DNA of 64,000 bases. Origin: Chloroflexota bacterium (GTDB taxonomy: Bacteria; Chloroflexota; Anaerolineae; Caldilineales; Caldilineaceae). Below the pieces are notes generated by a model that saw nothing but the letters and a program-made list of their open reading frames with translations, was not told where the DNA came from and did no database searches. Below, one piece after another: positions 18,915-28,530 of this stretch. A program made the translations under genes and the position numbers. The DNA is taken from the NCBI GenBank assembly GCA_016861025.1, contig BOKO01000004.1, forward strand, positions 62,001 through 126,000, read 5' to 3'. Position 1 is the first letter of the stretch, and each line of letters opens with the position of its first letter.

Positions 18915-20327
18915 CTATGGCAGCCACTGTGGGCGCTGACCCGGCGATGCGATCTGTTGCTGTTCGCCGGTTTCGACGTCGAGCGTCCACACCGAGATCA
19001 CAATGTCCGGCCCCTTGAGCGGGAACTTGTGAAAGATCAGGCTTCGCCCATCGGGCGACCAGGATGGCGGCCCGTGGTCGATCTCGGCATCCGTGGTCAA
19101 GGGGCGGGCGTCGCTGCCGTCGGCGCGCATCAGCCAGAGCTGCTTGGTGAGCGTGGCGTCCGGCCCTTCGGTGATGTTGCGGCGGAAGGCGATCCACTCG
19201 CCGTCGGGCGACCACACCGCCGCGCCGTCCTCGACCATCGCCTGTTCGCCGCTCAGGTTGACGCGCGTGTCGGCGATCGGGTCGACCAGAAAGAGGTGAA
19301 TGGCGCTGCGTTCGCCGAGGATGCGCTGCTCGTTCATCACGAAGCGCGTCTGCCCCGGCTGCCAGGGCGCAGATTCGCCCGCCTGCGTCGGGTAGAAGCG
19401 CTCCTCGCCGCTCTCCAGGTTGTAGACGCCGATGCCGATGAAGTCGGGCGAGAGATAGGTGATCCAGCGGTTGTCGGATGACCAGCGCGCCTCGAAGCCG
19501 AGCTTCTGGCTGTCGGCAAAGACCGGCGCAAGTTCACCGCTGGCGACATGCATGATCGAAAGCCGCGGTGGGTTGACGGCGGCGGCGCCAAATTCGCTGG
19601 CGTTGCGCCGCGCAAAGATCAGCAGTTCGCCGTCGTGCGACCAGGAAGGGCTGCTGCAAAAATCGACGCCGCAGTCGAGCAGCAATTGCGGCTCACCTCC
19701 GGGCGCAACGATCCACAGATTGCTCGACCCCGTCTCCGTCAACGCCGAAAAGACGATGCGCCCATCGACGGGCGAAACTGCGTAGTCCCACACGCTGCCC
19801 TGCTGCGATTGCATCAACGGCGTCGGCGTGGGCAGCTCGCCCGGCGCGACCGTTTCCGACGGGATCGGCGCCACGAACAACTGCTCGCGTCCCTCACTGG
19901 AGCGAGTGAAGATCGCCTGCGTCCGCCCCGTGGTGAAGCGCCAGACGCGCGCCTCAGCAAGCGTGCGCCCGTTTGCCCCGCGCACACCGGCTTCCAGCCG
20001 CACCGTGTAGGCTGTATCGGCTTGCAGCGCCTGCGGGATGAAAGTCGCCCGGTCGCCGATAATCTGCACTTGGCCATCCACGGGCGGGTCGAGGGTGAAA
20101 CGAACGGCGCTGCCTGCATCAAGCGGCTGGTCAAAGCTCACGGTGAGCTGGCTGCGCGTCGATACGCTGGCGCTGCCGTCGGCTGGCGTCATCGCTACGA
20201 CCTGCAAGCCTACCTGATCGCCGCGCCAGATCAGCACGCCCAACAGCGCCGCCGCGCCTAGCAGCACGCCAATCACAGTCAGATCGAAAGCACTCAAGCG
20301 GCGAGCAGGATTCACAGAATCGGACAC
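18915..20327 (-). CDS. Membrane-anchored Ig-like plus TolB-type beta-propeller protein
   Basis: This 470-residue protein has a single N-terminal membrane segment (about 14-35) and a bacterial Ig-like Big_5 domain (about 40-135; TPADGSASV, LTVSFDQPLD). Repeated TolB/PD40 blades follow (FSALTETGSSNLWIV, PSWSHDGELLIFA, AVWSPDGEWIAFRR, PSWSPDGRSLIFH). Its bulk lies outside the membrane. Such propellers usually mediate protein binding. No catalytic motif is seen. It precedes the permease-pair genes but is separated from them by a palindrome and may be independent. Confidence 0.8.
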   Translation of the reverse strand: MSDSVNPARRLSAFDLTVIGVLLGAAALLGVLIWRGDQVGLQVVAMTPADGSASVSTRSQLTVSFDQPLDAGSAVRFTLDPPVDGQVQIIGDRATFIPQALQADTAYTVRLEAGVRGANGRTLAEARVWRFTTGRTQAIFTRSSEGREQLFVAPIPSETVAPGELPTPTPLMQSQQGSVWDYAVSPVDGRIVFSALTETGSSNLWIVAPGGEPQLLLDCGVDFCSSPSWSHDGELLIFARRNASEFGAAAVNPPRLSIMHVASGELAPVFADSQKLGFEARWSSDNRWITYLSPDFIGIGVYNLESGEERFYPTQAGESAPWQPGQTRFVMNEQRILGERSAIHLFLVDPIADTRVNLSGEQAMVEDGAAVWSPDGEWIAFRRNITEGPDATLTKQLWLMRADGSDARPLTTDAEIDHGPPSWSPDGRSLIFHKFPLKGPDIVISVWTLDVETGEQQQIASPGQRPQWLP

Positions 20328-20343
20328 GATGTTGAAGAGATTG

Positions 20344-20436
20344 GTGCGTGCTACGTGGTGCGTGTTACGTGTTTCGTTGGCGGAATGATCTACGCATCAC
20401 GCAACACGTAGCACGAAATACGCAATACGCACCACG
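20344..20436. repeat. Imperfect palindrome, ACGTGGTGCGTGTTACG phrase
   Basis: GTGCGTGCTACGTGGTGCGTGTTACGTGTTTCG-type sequence at 20344-20376 pairs with the ACGCAACACGTAGCACG...GCACCACG run up to 20436. It shares wording with 6221-6317 and 18690-18912. It lies between the TIGR03943 gene and the downstream propeller gene. Confidence 0.65.
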
Positions 20437-20439
20437 TTT

Positions 20440-21192
20440 TCACGGATACAAATACGGCTGGTTGGGCAGGTCGGTCAGGATGACGCGGTCGGCGACGATC
20501 ACCGGCAGCGACTTGCCGTTCCACTCGCCCGGCTGCAGGACGCCCTGCACCTGCACCCACGTGTCGTTGGGCAGCGCCGCCGCATCGGGTGACCGCACGA
20601 CCATTGACACCGCGCTGGCGTCGGCGACACAGCAACTGACGACGAAGCGATTGACCAGCACCTCGTTCTCCGCCAGCCGGTCGTCATGGTAGATGAAGCC
20701 GATCACATCCACCGGCTGCCCCGCATAGTCGCGCGCTGGGTCGGGCGAGGCGGTGAAGGCGTGCAGCCAGTCGAGCAGCGTGCGGTCGGCGGCGTCCTTT
20801 TGCGCGGCGGCGCGCACTGCGGCGGGCAGGACGGAGCGCGTCTGCGACGTGATGTTTAGCTCACGGTTGCCCATGGCCGCGGCGCCCAGCGGCTGCGGCG
20901 GCACCAGCACGCCCAGCACCACTGGCAGCAGCACGATGATCAAGCCGATACAGCCGAGCGTGTGGTGGCTGTGCGGCTCCTCGCCCGCCGCCGCGTTGCG
21001 TGGACGCGGGCGGTAGCTGATAGCGACCAACACCAGCCCAACGATGGCAAAAACCGTGTAGACCATGAACCGCTGGTTAATGTAAAAAAACAGCGTTCCG
21101 CTGGCAAGCCGCGTATAGAGAAAGAGCGCCAGGCTGAGCAGCACCAACGCCTTGATCGCATTCTGGAAACGCGGTCGTTGCATCAACTCCAT
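20440..21192 (-). CDS. TIGR03943 family putative permease subunit
   Basis: This 250-residue membrane protein has two N-terminal membrane helices, a short basic/His-containing loop (EEPHSHHT), a third helix near residue 85 and then a soluble domain. The soluble part includes VDVIGFIYHD and FVVSCCVADA, hallmark blocks of TIGR03943. The family is almost always encoded beside DUF318-type permeases, as here with a gap of 13 bases. The transported substrate is not known; the histidines and paired cysteines suggest a metal, by inference. Confidence 0.85.
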   Translation of the reverse strand: MELMQRPRFQNAIKALVLLSLALFLYTRLASGTLFFYINQRFMVYTVFAIVGLVLVAISYRPRPRNAAAGEEPHSHHTLGCIGLIIVLLPVVLGVLVPPQPLGAAAMGNRELNITSQTRSVLPAAVRAAAQKDAADRTLLDWLHAFTASPDPARDYAGQPVDVIGFIYHDDRLAENEVLVNRFVVSCCVADASAVSMVVRSPDAAALPNDTWVQVQGVLQPGEWNGKSLPVIVADRVILTDLPNQPYLYP

Positions 21193-21205
21193 GCGTTCAC
21201 CTCAC

Positions 21206-22303
<1,098 letters not shown>

Positions 22304-22525
22304 GCGCCGATTGTACGCCAGATCAGGCAGATCGACCAATCCAGCGCAGATCATACATCTGATATTTCAATGCAAGTTTTACTGCCATGTTGGCTTTTCA
22401 CGCAACAAGTCTGGAGTCTCCGCCAGCAGAATCCCTTGTTCGGCTGCCACCGTCTTCAGCTCGGGCGTGGAGCCATTGCGGGGCGGACAGTACTGTGCGT
22501 CAGTACTATGTTCACTATCGAAGGG

Positions 22526-23791
22526 TTATGCGCGCCGGATCGGCTGCACCTTCCAATACGTCATCGACCGCCACAGCCACTCCGCCGGGCCGTAGAGGAA
22601 GCGGCGCATCCACCAGTGGCTGAACGGGATGAGCAGCGAGTAGATCGCAACCGACAGCACAATCCCCCACGCCGCGCCGACCTGACCAAAGAGCGCCAGA
22701 CCGTAGCCATAGAAAATCGTCGTGCTGATGATCGATTGCAGCAGGTAGTTGGTCAGCGCCATCTGCCCCACCGGCGCCAGCACCTGGAGCCGCCGTCCCC
22801 ACGCCGGACGCAGCGCCAACAGGCAGATCGCCGAGACATACGCCAGCATCAGCAGCGGCGCGCCGATGCTCTGCCCAACCGTGGCGATCAGCAGCTCGAC
22901 CGAGAGATCGTAGCGCGGAACGCCCATGATCAGCGTCGCATAAATCGCATTGCCCGTCAGGCCGATGATTAGCCCCCACACCAGAAGCCTGCGGAAGAAC
23001 GGACGGTGCGCCGCCAGATCGTTGAAGATGCGCCGCTTGCCAAACCAGGCGCCGACCAGAAACATTGCCAGGATGTTGAAGCCAAGCGCAAAGATCGAGG
23101 TCAACCCCATGCTCAGGTAGTCGGCGATGCGCTGGTTGGTGATCTCGATAAAGTTGCCGGTTGGGTAAACCTGGCTGGCGCGCTCCAGTTCGGCGCGAAA
23201 GTTCTCGCCGGCCTGGTCAAAGCCCTGCTGAATCTGCTGGGCGCCTTCCGGCGTCGTGCTGCCGATAGCAACCAGCCCGGTGGCGGCTACGTAGAACAGC
23301 AGCGGCAGCGCAATCAGGATCACCGCCCAGATCAGCAGCGTGCGCGGCTTTGCTTTGCGAAAGAGCAGCAGCGGGAAGCCTAGCAGCGCATAGATAATCA
23401 GGATGTCGCCAGGCCAGATCAAGAAGGCGTGGACGATGCCGATTAACAGCAGCGCCAACAGCCGCCGCATGTAGAAGGGCGCGAACTTCCGCCCGCGCGC
23501 CTCGATGCGCTCCATCAGCAGGATCATGCCCAATCCAAAAAGCAGCGAGAACAGGGCGTAGAACTTGCCCTCCGCCAGAAAATGGATCAGCCATGTCGCC
23601 GCCCAGTCGTGCCAGGGCATCTCCGGATCAGCCGGGAACAGAACCGTTTGGAATGGATGACTGAAGATCGCCATGTTGACCAGTAGGATGCCAAAGAGCG
23701 CAAAGCCGCGCAGGATGTCGACGATTTGAATGCGCTCAGCCTGCTGGACGGGCGCGACCACGATTGTAGACGGCATTGTTGCGATACTCAT
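22526..23791 (-). CDS. DUF418 domain-containing membrane protein (YeiB-like)
   Basis: This 421-residue protein has about ten membrane helices. The N-terminal signature QIVDILRGFALFGILLVNM is typical, and the DUF418 C-terminal part (VGQMALTNYLLQS, FSHWWMRRFLYGPAEWLWR) is clear. Function in the family is unknown; relatives are thought to be transporters or acyltransferase-related. The ATG at 23791 is chosen because AGAAAGGAAA precedes it. It stands alone, upstream of the permease pair on the same strand but 220 bases away. Confidence 0.88.
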   Translation of the reverse strand: MSIATMPSTIVVAPVQQAERIQIVDILRGFALFGILLVNMAIFSHPFQTVLFPADPEMPWHDWAATWLIHFLAEGKFYALFSLLFGLGMILLMERIEARGRKFAPFYMRRLLALLLIGIVHAFLIWPGDILIIYALLGFPLLLFRKAKPRTLLIWAVILIALPLLFYVAATGLVAIGSTTPEGAQQIQQGFDQAGENFRAELERASQVYPTGNFIEITNQRIADYLSMGLTSIFALGFNILAMFLVGAWFGKRRIFNDLAAHRPFFRRLLVWGLIIGLTGNAIYATLIMGVPRYDLSVELLIATVGQSIGAPLLMLAYVSAICLLALRPAWGRRLQVLAPVGQMALTNYLLQSIISTTIFYGYGLALFGQVGAAWGIVLSVAIYSLLIPFSHWWMRRFLYGPAEWLWRSMTYWKVQPIRRA

Positions 23792-23825
23792 CGCTTTTCC
23801 TTTCTGCATGTGAATGATCCGAGTG

Positions 23826-24401
23826 TTATCGAGATGCGGCTCGCAGCCGCAGGTCCTGGCTGACCGAGGCGATGGCATAGAACTTCAGCCCGGCCAGTGC
23901 GCCCAGCTGAAGCAACGCCGTGCCGATCCCGCCGCTGGCGCCGATGATCAGCGCGGTTTCGCCTGCGCGCGCCTTCGCCACACGGTGCATCGTCTGGTAG
24001 GCGACGATGTAGTTCAGGATGATGGGCGCGGCTTCCGACGGATCGAGAGTGGCAGGAACCGGGATCAGGCGGTCGGCGCGCCGGTAGAGCACTTCCGTGT
24101 AGCCGCCGACCACGGTCAGCACGCCGACGCGAGCGCCTACGGCTACATGGTGCACGCGCTCGCCCACAGCCTCCACTTCGCCGATGATCGCGTAGCCGGG
24201 TGTGAAGGGCAACTTCTGCCCCAGGAATGTGCCGCTGTAGAGCGCCTCGCCGCGACGCACGCTCACATCCGGGCGCGAGACCGTTGCAGCGAGCACGCGG
24301 ATGCGCGCCTCGTCCTGGGCCGGTGCGCGCAGATGGCGCTCGACAAGTTGTAATTCTTCGGGGCCTCCATACCGGCTGACAAGGAAAGTTTTGTAGTTCA
24401 T
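23826..24401 (-). pseudogene. Truncated medium-chain quinone oxidoreductase-like gene
   Basis: The 191-residue reading frame begins MNYKTFLVSRYGGPEEL. It shows the GroES-like domain (FTPGYAIIGEVEAVG) and the start of the NAD(P) Rossmann fold (LIIGASGGIGTALLQLG). It then ends at FYAIASVSQDLRLRAASR, where another 130 or so residues are expected. The 3' end falls on a GCGGCTGCGAGCCGC palindrome. It follows the aminotransferase fragment with no proper gap, so the whole block looks like rearrangement debris. Reading-frame integrity suggests that the break is recent. Confidence 0.75.
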
Positions 24402-24437
24402 TCGATCTTTGCGACCGGCAGAGGGGCTACGCAGTTG

Positions 24438-24737
24438 GCGTATGCGGATGTGAAAGCGATCCATCCCCACCTTGTTGGAACAGTCGCGCACATACATGCC
24501 ATGCTCGACCAGCAAGCGGCGCTGTAAGTCGCGTGCAGTTATGCCCGTGTCGATGCGAAAACAGACGAAGTTGGCGCCGGTCGGGTAGACCGTGATGCCG
24601 TCGATCTGGGCAAGCCCGGCGCTCAACTGGCGCATATCCTCAATCACCCGCAGCTGCAGCACGGCAGCCAGATGGCGGGCGCTGACCTGCGGGTTGCTCG
24701 ACGGGTAATGCTTGACTTCCCTGAAAAAAGGTCGCAT
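24438..24737 (-). pseudogene. Internally deleted aminotransferase fragment (HisC/CobD-like)
   Basis: Read on the minus strand, the fragment starts with KHYPSSNPQVSARHLAAVL, the same segment found in the fragment at 31233-31916. It then jumps straight to a C-terminal aminotransferase part (RVIEDMRQLSAGL, TVYPTGANFVCFRI, GMYVRDCSNKVGMDRFHIRI). The PLP domain between these parts, including the lysine, is missing. The end is cut before the oxidoreductase start. It shares the 61-base direct repeat 24655-24715 with the other copy. Confidence 0.75.
24655..24715. repeat. 61-base direct repeat, left copy
   Basis: It is identical to 31675-31735 except for one base (G at 24700, A at 31720). Both copies lie in aminotransferase fragments in the same orientation and flank the molybdoenzyme operon. 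Confidence 0.9.
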
Positions 24738-25026
24738 AGCTCAAACATACAGGGCAGACACGCCATTTTCTAAGGCACTACGGCACAGCACCAGGGATGA
24801 CATATGCAAATATGACAGATATCGGCACGGGAACCCCACCTGAAATGTGAAATCTACGATTCGGACCTTTTTTCAGTAGAGTCATGCTTGATCAGTCGCT
24901 GATGCCCCGAACATGAAATACACCCAGCTGAGCTTGCGCCAGCGTCAGGCAATTATAGGGGCGTTGCTGTGGCGGCGTTGCCTGACTCAGACCTACTGTA
25001 CAAGGGCCAATCCAACGATTCGGCGG
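24738..25026. other. Non-coding gap with a possible IS30-type transposase start remnant
   Basis: No complete gene is seen. At 24913 on the plus strand a short reading frame begins MKYTQLSLRQRQAIIGALL, which resembles the opening of IS30-family transposases, but it degenerates after about 20 residues. The rest is less GC-rich than the neighbours. The remnant call is weak; its position at the edge of a rearranged island is the main support. Confidence 0.25.
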
Positions 25027-26166
25027 TCAGGTAGCGTTATCGGGCAAACGCAGCACACTCGCCGATGGATGGCGACGACGATAGGCGCATATGGGGCAGA
25101 GCTCGCCTTCACCGGAGAAATCGGTGTGACATCGTTTACATGACTTGAGCGCTCCCTGCAGCAGCACGAATCGCTCAGCGTCATCGTAGGCGAGCGACTC
25201 AACGAAATGTAGAGCATCGACAGCACAAAGCTCCTGACACAGCTTGCACTCAGTACAGGACGTTGGCGTAAATGCCAAAGAGAAACAGCCCTCCGCCCCC
25301 TCAAACGACAGCGCCTGGGTCGGGCACACCCGGGCGCACACCCGGCAGGCAGTACATGCTGCAGAAGCGGTCATCGCCGGAAAAAAACGCGCTGATATTC
25401 TCTGCTCAGGGCGAATGTGCTCCAGCGCGCGCAGGAGCGCACGGCGCTCCAATGGCGGACTTCTGTCGTCTACTGGCGGTGGATTCAGTTCGGTTACCAA
25501 CGACGATGCGGTTGCGCCGCCACCAGCAAAACGGCGCAGCAACGCTCGTCGAGAGTAACGCGCTGCACGTGTCGAATGCATCGGCTTGGGCGCTCGTTCA
25601 CCATCCTGATCAAACATGACGACAATATCCAGATCGATCAAGGCGTGGACAGCATCGATGATTGCCGTAACCCGGCTGCATAGTTGACCAATCGGGCATG
25701 CTGCGCAACCTTCAAGATGAACGCCAATGCGCTCAACGCCAAGCGCGACCAGCCCTGCGTAGGCGGCGGGGCCCAGCCCAGCAAGACAGCCGCGAATCTG
25801 CAGAGTCACATCACCCGTGGAATCGGAGAACGCCACCGGCGGCGCTCCGCATGCCAGATCCACAGCAGAGGCAGACGGAAACTCGCTCAGCGATTGCAGC
25901 AGACGCGCTCTGTCGTCAAACCCAACCAACGCCCCGGTTGGGCAGACAGGCAGACAGGCGCCACACTGCGCACAGGCCGACTCGTCAAGCGTAATTTCGC
26001 CGGCTGTCAGAGTAAGCGCCTGCGTCGGACAAATCCTGACGCACAACTGGCAGGCGCTGTCTTTGTTCCAGTAATGAACACAGTGCTGGCCTTCGATGCG
26101 CAAGGACATGTCGTCTGATGCGGCGACAAACTGTTCAATATGCGAGGCCAGTTTCAAAAGGTTCAT
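25027..26166 (-). CDS. Multi-cluster 4Fe-4S ferredoxin-like protein of a molybdoenzyme operon
   Basis: This 379-residue protein has at least four 4Fe-4S motifs. An N-terminal pair is at 29-76 (ACQLCVRICP, CAQCGACLPVCP), with a middle CAACPIGQLC. A C-terminal pair (CTACRVCARVCP, CTECKLCQELC) is followed by a zinc-ribbon-like ending CKRCHTDF/CPIC. A basic Arg-rich linker (RYSRRALLRRF) lies between the halves. It is the last gene of the operon, overlapping the chaperone gene by ATGA. It probably passes electrons to or from the DmsABC-type enzyme, but whether it is a maturation factor or an electron carrier is not decidable. Confidence 0.82.
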   Translation of the reverse strand: MNLLKLASHIEQFVAASDDMSLRIEGQHCVHYWNKDSACQLCVRICPTQALTLTAGEITLDESACAQCGACLPVCPTGALVGFDDRARLLQSLSEFPSASAVDLACGAPPVAFSDSTGDVTLQIRGCLAGLGPAAYAGLVALGVERIGVHLEGCAACPIGQLCSRVTAIIDAVHALIDLDIVVMFDQDGERAPKPMHSTRAARYSRRALLRRFAGGGATASSLVTELNPPPVDDRSPPLERRALLRALEHIRPEQRISARFFPAMTASAACTACRVCARVCPTQALSFEGAEGCFSLAFTPTSCTECKLCQELCAVDALHFVESLAYDDAERFVLLQGALKSCKRCHTDFSGEGELCPICAYRRRHPSASVLRLPDNAT

Positions 26167-26879
26167 GTTCGGATTTCGGCGAGAATCGCCAGGTACTCAT
26201 CGAACAGCGGCGTCAGCGCTTTTATGCTGCCCTTCAGCAAATAGGCCAGCCCACGATAGTAGTCGGTACGCGCAGATTGCGCCAACCGTTCAATGAAAAA
26301 GCCAGCCCACTCCTGCGGATGCGCTGCAAAAAATTCGTATGCTGCCGCCACAAGGTGCGCGGCCTTCTCCACATCCCCGGCGTCCAACGCCTGAGTCGCC
26401 TGCTCCATCAAATGAGCAAGAAAAAGCAATTCGTAGCCGATATGGTCATCCGGCTCGCGATCCAGTTTCGGAATCTGCAGCCCAAATCGCGCGTAGAACT
26501 CTCGCACTTGCAGTGTTTGCTGATCGAAGAGCAAGTGATCCTGACTGAGATAGACTGACTCCCACGGCGGCGCCTCCACCCGCATCAACCCGATGAACAG
26601 CGCCGTGTGATCCGCACGCACTGCTGGCAAAAGATCAGCTGGCTGCGCACGGTCAAATAGTGTGCGCAGCAATTGCAGACCTGTTTTTGTGTCGGGATCG
26701 TCTGGTGCAAGCGGCCAGTCGGCCAGTAGACCTTGTGCAGAAAGAGTGGTGAGAAACCGTTCTGTGGGCGGCAGGTAGAAAGCCGATGCCAGCACCTTTA
26801 GGGCCAGGCTATAGACCTGGAGTTCTTCACTGACAACTTCAAAAGCATCCTGTGAACCAGATGCTGCCAGGTTGTTCAT
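26163..26879 (-). CDS. TorD/DmsD-family molybdoenzyme chaperone
   Basis: This 238-residue all-helical protein has TorD-family features: LASAFYLPPTERFL near residue 30, YLSQDHLLFDQQTLQVREFYARFGL in the conserved core and DHIGYELLFLAHLMEQ. Such chaperones bind the Tat signal of the catalytic subunit and help cofactor insertion. The start at 26879 (MNNLAAS) is chosen on family length; the upstream in-frame ATG at 26942 would add a Cys/Arg-rich stretch. It lies between the membrane subunit and the ferredoxin gene in the same operon. Confidence 0.85.
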   Translation of the reverse strand: MNNLAASGSQDAFEVVSEELQVYSLALKVLASAFYLPPTERFLTTLSAQGLLADWPLAPDDPDTKTGLQLLRTLFDRAQPADLLPAVRADHTALFIGLMRVEAPPWESVYLSQDHLLFDQQTLQVREFYARFGLQIPKLDREPDDHIGYELLFLAHLMEQATQALDAGDVEKAAHLVAAAYEFFAAHPQEWAGFFIERLAQSARTDYYRGLAYLLKGSIKALTPLFDEYLAILAEIRT

Positions 26880-26960
26880 GGTGAGGTTTTGCTCATCAAT
26901 CCTAGTAGGCCGCCTGGGACAACCACAGAGTTGTTGTTGCACCCAGGCGGCGCAAGGCCA

Positions 26961-27887
26961 TTACAGCGGGCCAATCCGCGCAAACGAAGCGTAGAAAAGA
27001 TAGCGTCCGATTAGTTCGCCTGCCAGAACTAGCACGAACGCCACGACCGTCAGTGTGCTCATCAACCGGAGGTTCTGTGTGCTGCGCGCCACGACATAGA
27101 TGAACAAGCTGAAGACGCCGGCGCCCAGGAAGATCAGAAGCAGACGCGTGGCAAACAGCAGACCATGCTCGACAACCAAAATCTCTGCACTTTTCTCGGC
27201 GGTTGGACCGGAGACCGCCAGATAGCCCATGTAAAGCGGCAGAACAATGAATTGGAAGCCAAGCACCAGAATAGAGATCAACGCCATCCAGCGCAGCGTG
27301 ATCGCCAATATCTCGCGCTGCTTTTCGGTCTCGCTCTCTCCCCGTCGTTGCAGATAGGCGTACCCGGCGACAAACGCAGCAGAGATTGCCAGCGCGCCCA
27401 GCAGAATGGTTGTTGAGAAGAAGGATGCCAGGGTCGCCCAGTTGTTCCAAGCCGGCACCGACGGCAGCGTGTAATAGACCATCGCCATCGAGATGACCAG
27501 TCCCACGCCGAACGCCGCTGCCACCAAGGCAACCACATTGCGCAATCTCGGTGAGCCGATCTTGCGCCACTGAATCAGCGCAAAAAGAAAACCAAAGCCG
27601 GCAAAAAGAACACCAAACAGGATTTCCCGGCTCAGCCAGGAGGTTGCTATGTTCGTAATAGCCCGCCAACTGTTCAATGGGTTGCCCAGATGAAAGAACG
27701 AGACAACCAAACCCGAGATCAAGATCGGTCCGATTGTCAGCAACGCCAGGTCGCTGAGTTTATCAGCTTCAGCGATGCCAGCATAGCGGGTGGCAAAGAA
27801 ATGAACGCCGCCGAGCACCAGGAATGCGCCCACGGACATCTGCGCCGCGATCGTGAAGATCACTAAAGAGAGTTCACTGGTATTCAT
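26961..27887 (-). CDS. DMSO reductase-type membrane anchor subunit (DmsC family)
   Basis: This 308-residue protein has eight hydrophobic segments. The DmsC signature FFHLGNPLNSWRAITNIATSWLSREI lies at about 64-90, and ELIGRYLFYA near the end. The subunit anchors the A and B subunits in the membrane and exchanges electrons with quinone. The start at 27887 lies directly after the B-subunit stop (27890-27892), whose end carries the GAGGAAG ribosome site. Length equals DmsC-type anchors. Confidence 0.88.
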   Translation of the reverse strand: MNTSELSLVIFTIAAQMSVGAFLVLGGVHFFATRYAGIAEADKLSDLALLTIGPILISGLVVSFFHLGNPLNSWRAITNIATSWLSREILFGVLFAGFGFLFALIQWRKIGSPRLRNVVALVAAAFGVGLVISMAMVYYTLPSVPAWNNWATLASFFSTTILLGALAISAAFVAGYAYLQRRGESETEKQREILAITLRWMALISILVLGFQFIVLPLYMGYLAVSGPTAEKSAEILVVEHGLLFATRLLLIFLGAGVFSLFIYVVARSTQNLRLMSTLTVVAFVLVLAGELIGRYLFYASFARIGPL

Positions 27888-27889
27888 CG

Positions 27890-28513
27890 CTACACTTCCT
27901 CTGGATTCATAATCTGAGCACTGACATCGTCTGATGGCACGCTGTCGCGATGGGGTGTAAACGTCGTGTTTGGCTGCGTGATCGACGGGTCCGGGAACGG
28001 GAAGATCGCACCCGCTGAACCGAATTGAGCGCGCAGTTCCTCGATATCTCCGTACTGAAGCACGCGCATTTGGCAGGCAGACACGCACGCTGGCGCTTTG
28101 CCTTCGGCCAGAAAATCCTGACAGAAGTCGCACTTCGACATGGTGCCGCTTGCAGCATCAAACTGCGGCGCACCGTAAGGACACGCCCACTCACAGTAGC
28201 GACAGCCGATGCACTTGGTGCGGTCGATGATCACGACGCCATCGTCTGCGCGTTTGGAAATCGCACCAGTTGGGCAGACCGGAACACAGGCCGGTTCGGT
28301 GCAATGGGAACAAGCTGAAGAGACGAAGTAACTGAACGTATTGTCGATGAGCGCATCACCCTGTTCATGCCAACTGCCCCCACCGATCTCATAGACGCGT
28401 CGCCACAGAACACCGAGATTAGTATTGTTCTTGTCTCGGCAAGCGATCTGACATGCCTTGCAGCCAGAGCAGTATCGCAGATCAATATAGAAACCAAGCT
28501 GTTTGTTCGCCAT
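27890..28513 (-). CDS. DMSO reductase-type 4Fe-4S electron-transfer subunit (DmsB family)
   Basis: This 207-residue ferredoxin-type subunit has four cysteine groups: CSGCKACQIAC, CSHCTEPACVPVCP, CIGCRYCEWACPYG and CDFC/CVSAC. These bind four 4Fe-4S clusters. Such subunits carry electrons between the membrane quinone pool and the molybdenum centre. The start at 28513 (MANKQ) lies 17 bases after the catalytic gene, with GAGGGGGAA upstream. The C-terminal tail (TFTPHRDSVPS) is poorly conserved. Confidence 0.92.
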   Translation of the reverse strand: MANKQLGFYIDLRYCSGCKACQIACRDKNNTNLGVLWRRVYEIGGGSWHEQGDALIDNTFSYFVSSACSHCTEPACVPVCPTGAISKRADDGVVIIDRTKCIGCRYCEWACPYGAPQFDAASGTMSKCDFCQDFLAEGKAPACVSACQMRVLQYGDIEELRAQFGSAGAIFPFPDPSITQPNTTFTPHRDSVPSDDVSAQIMNPEEV

Positions 28514-28530
28514 GATGTTTATGTTCCCCC

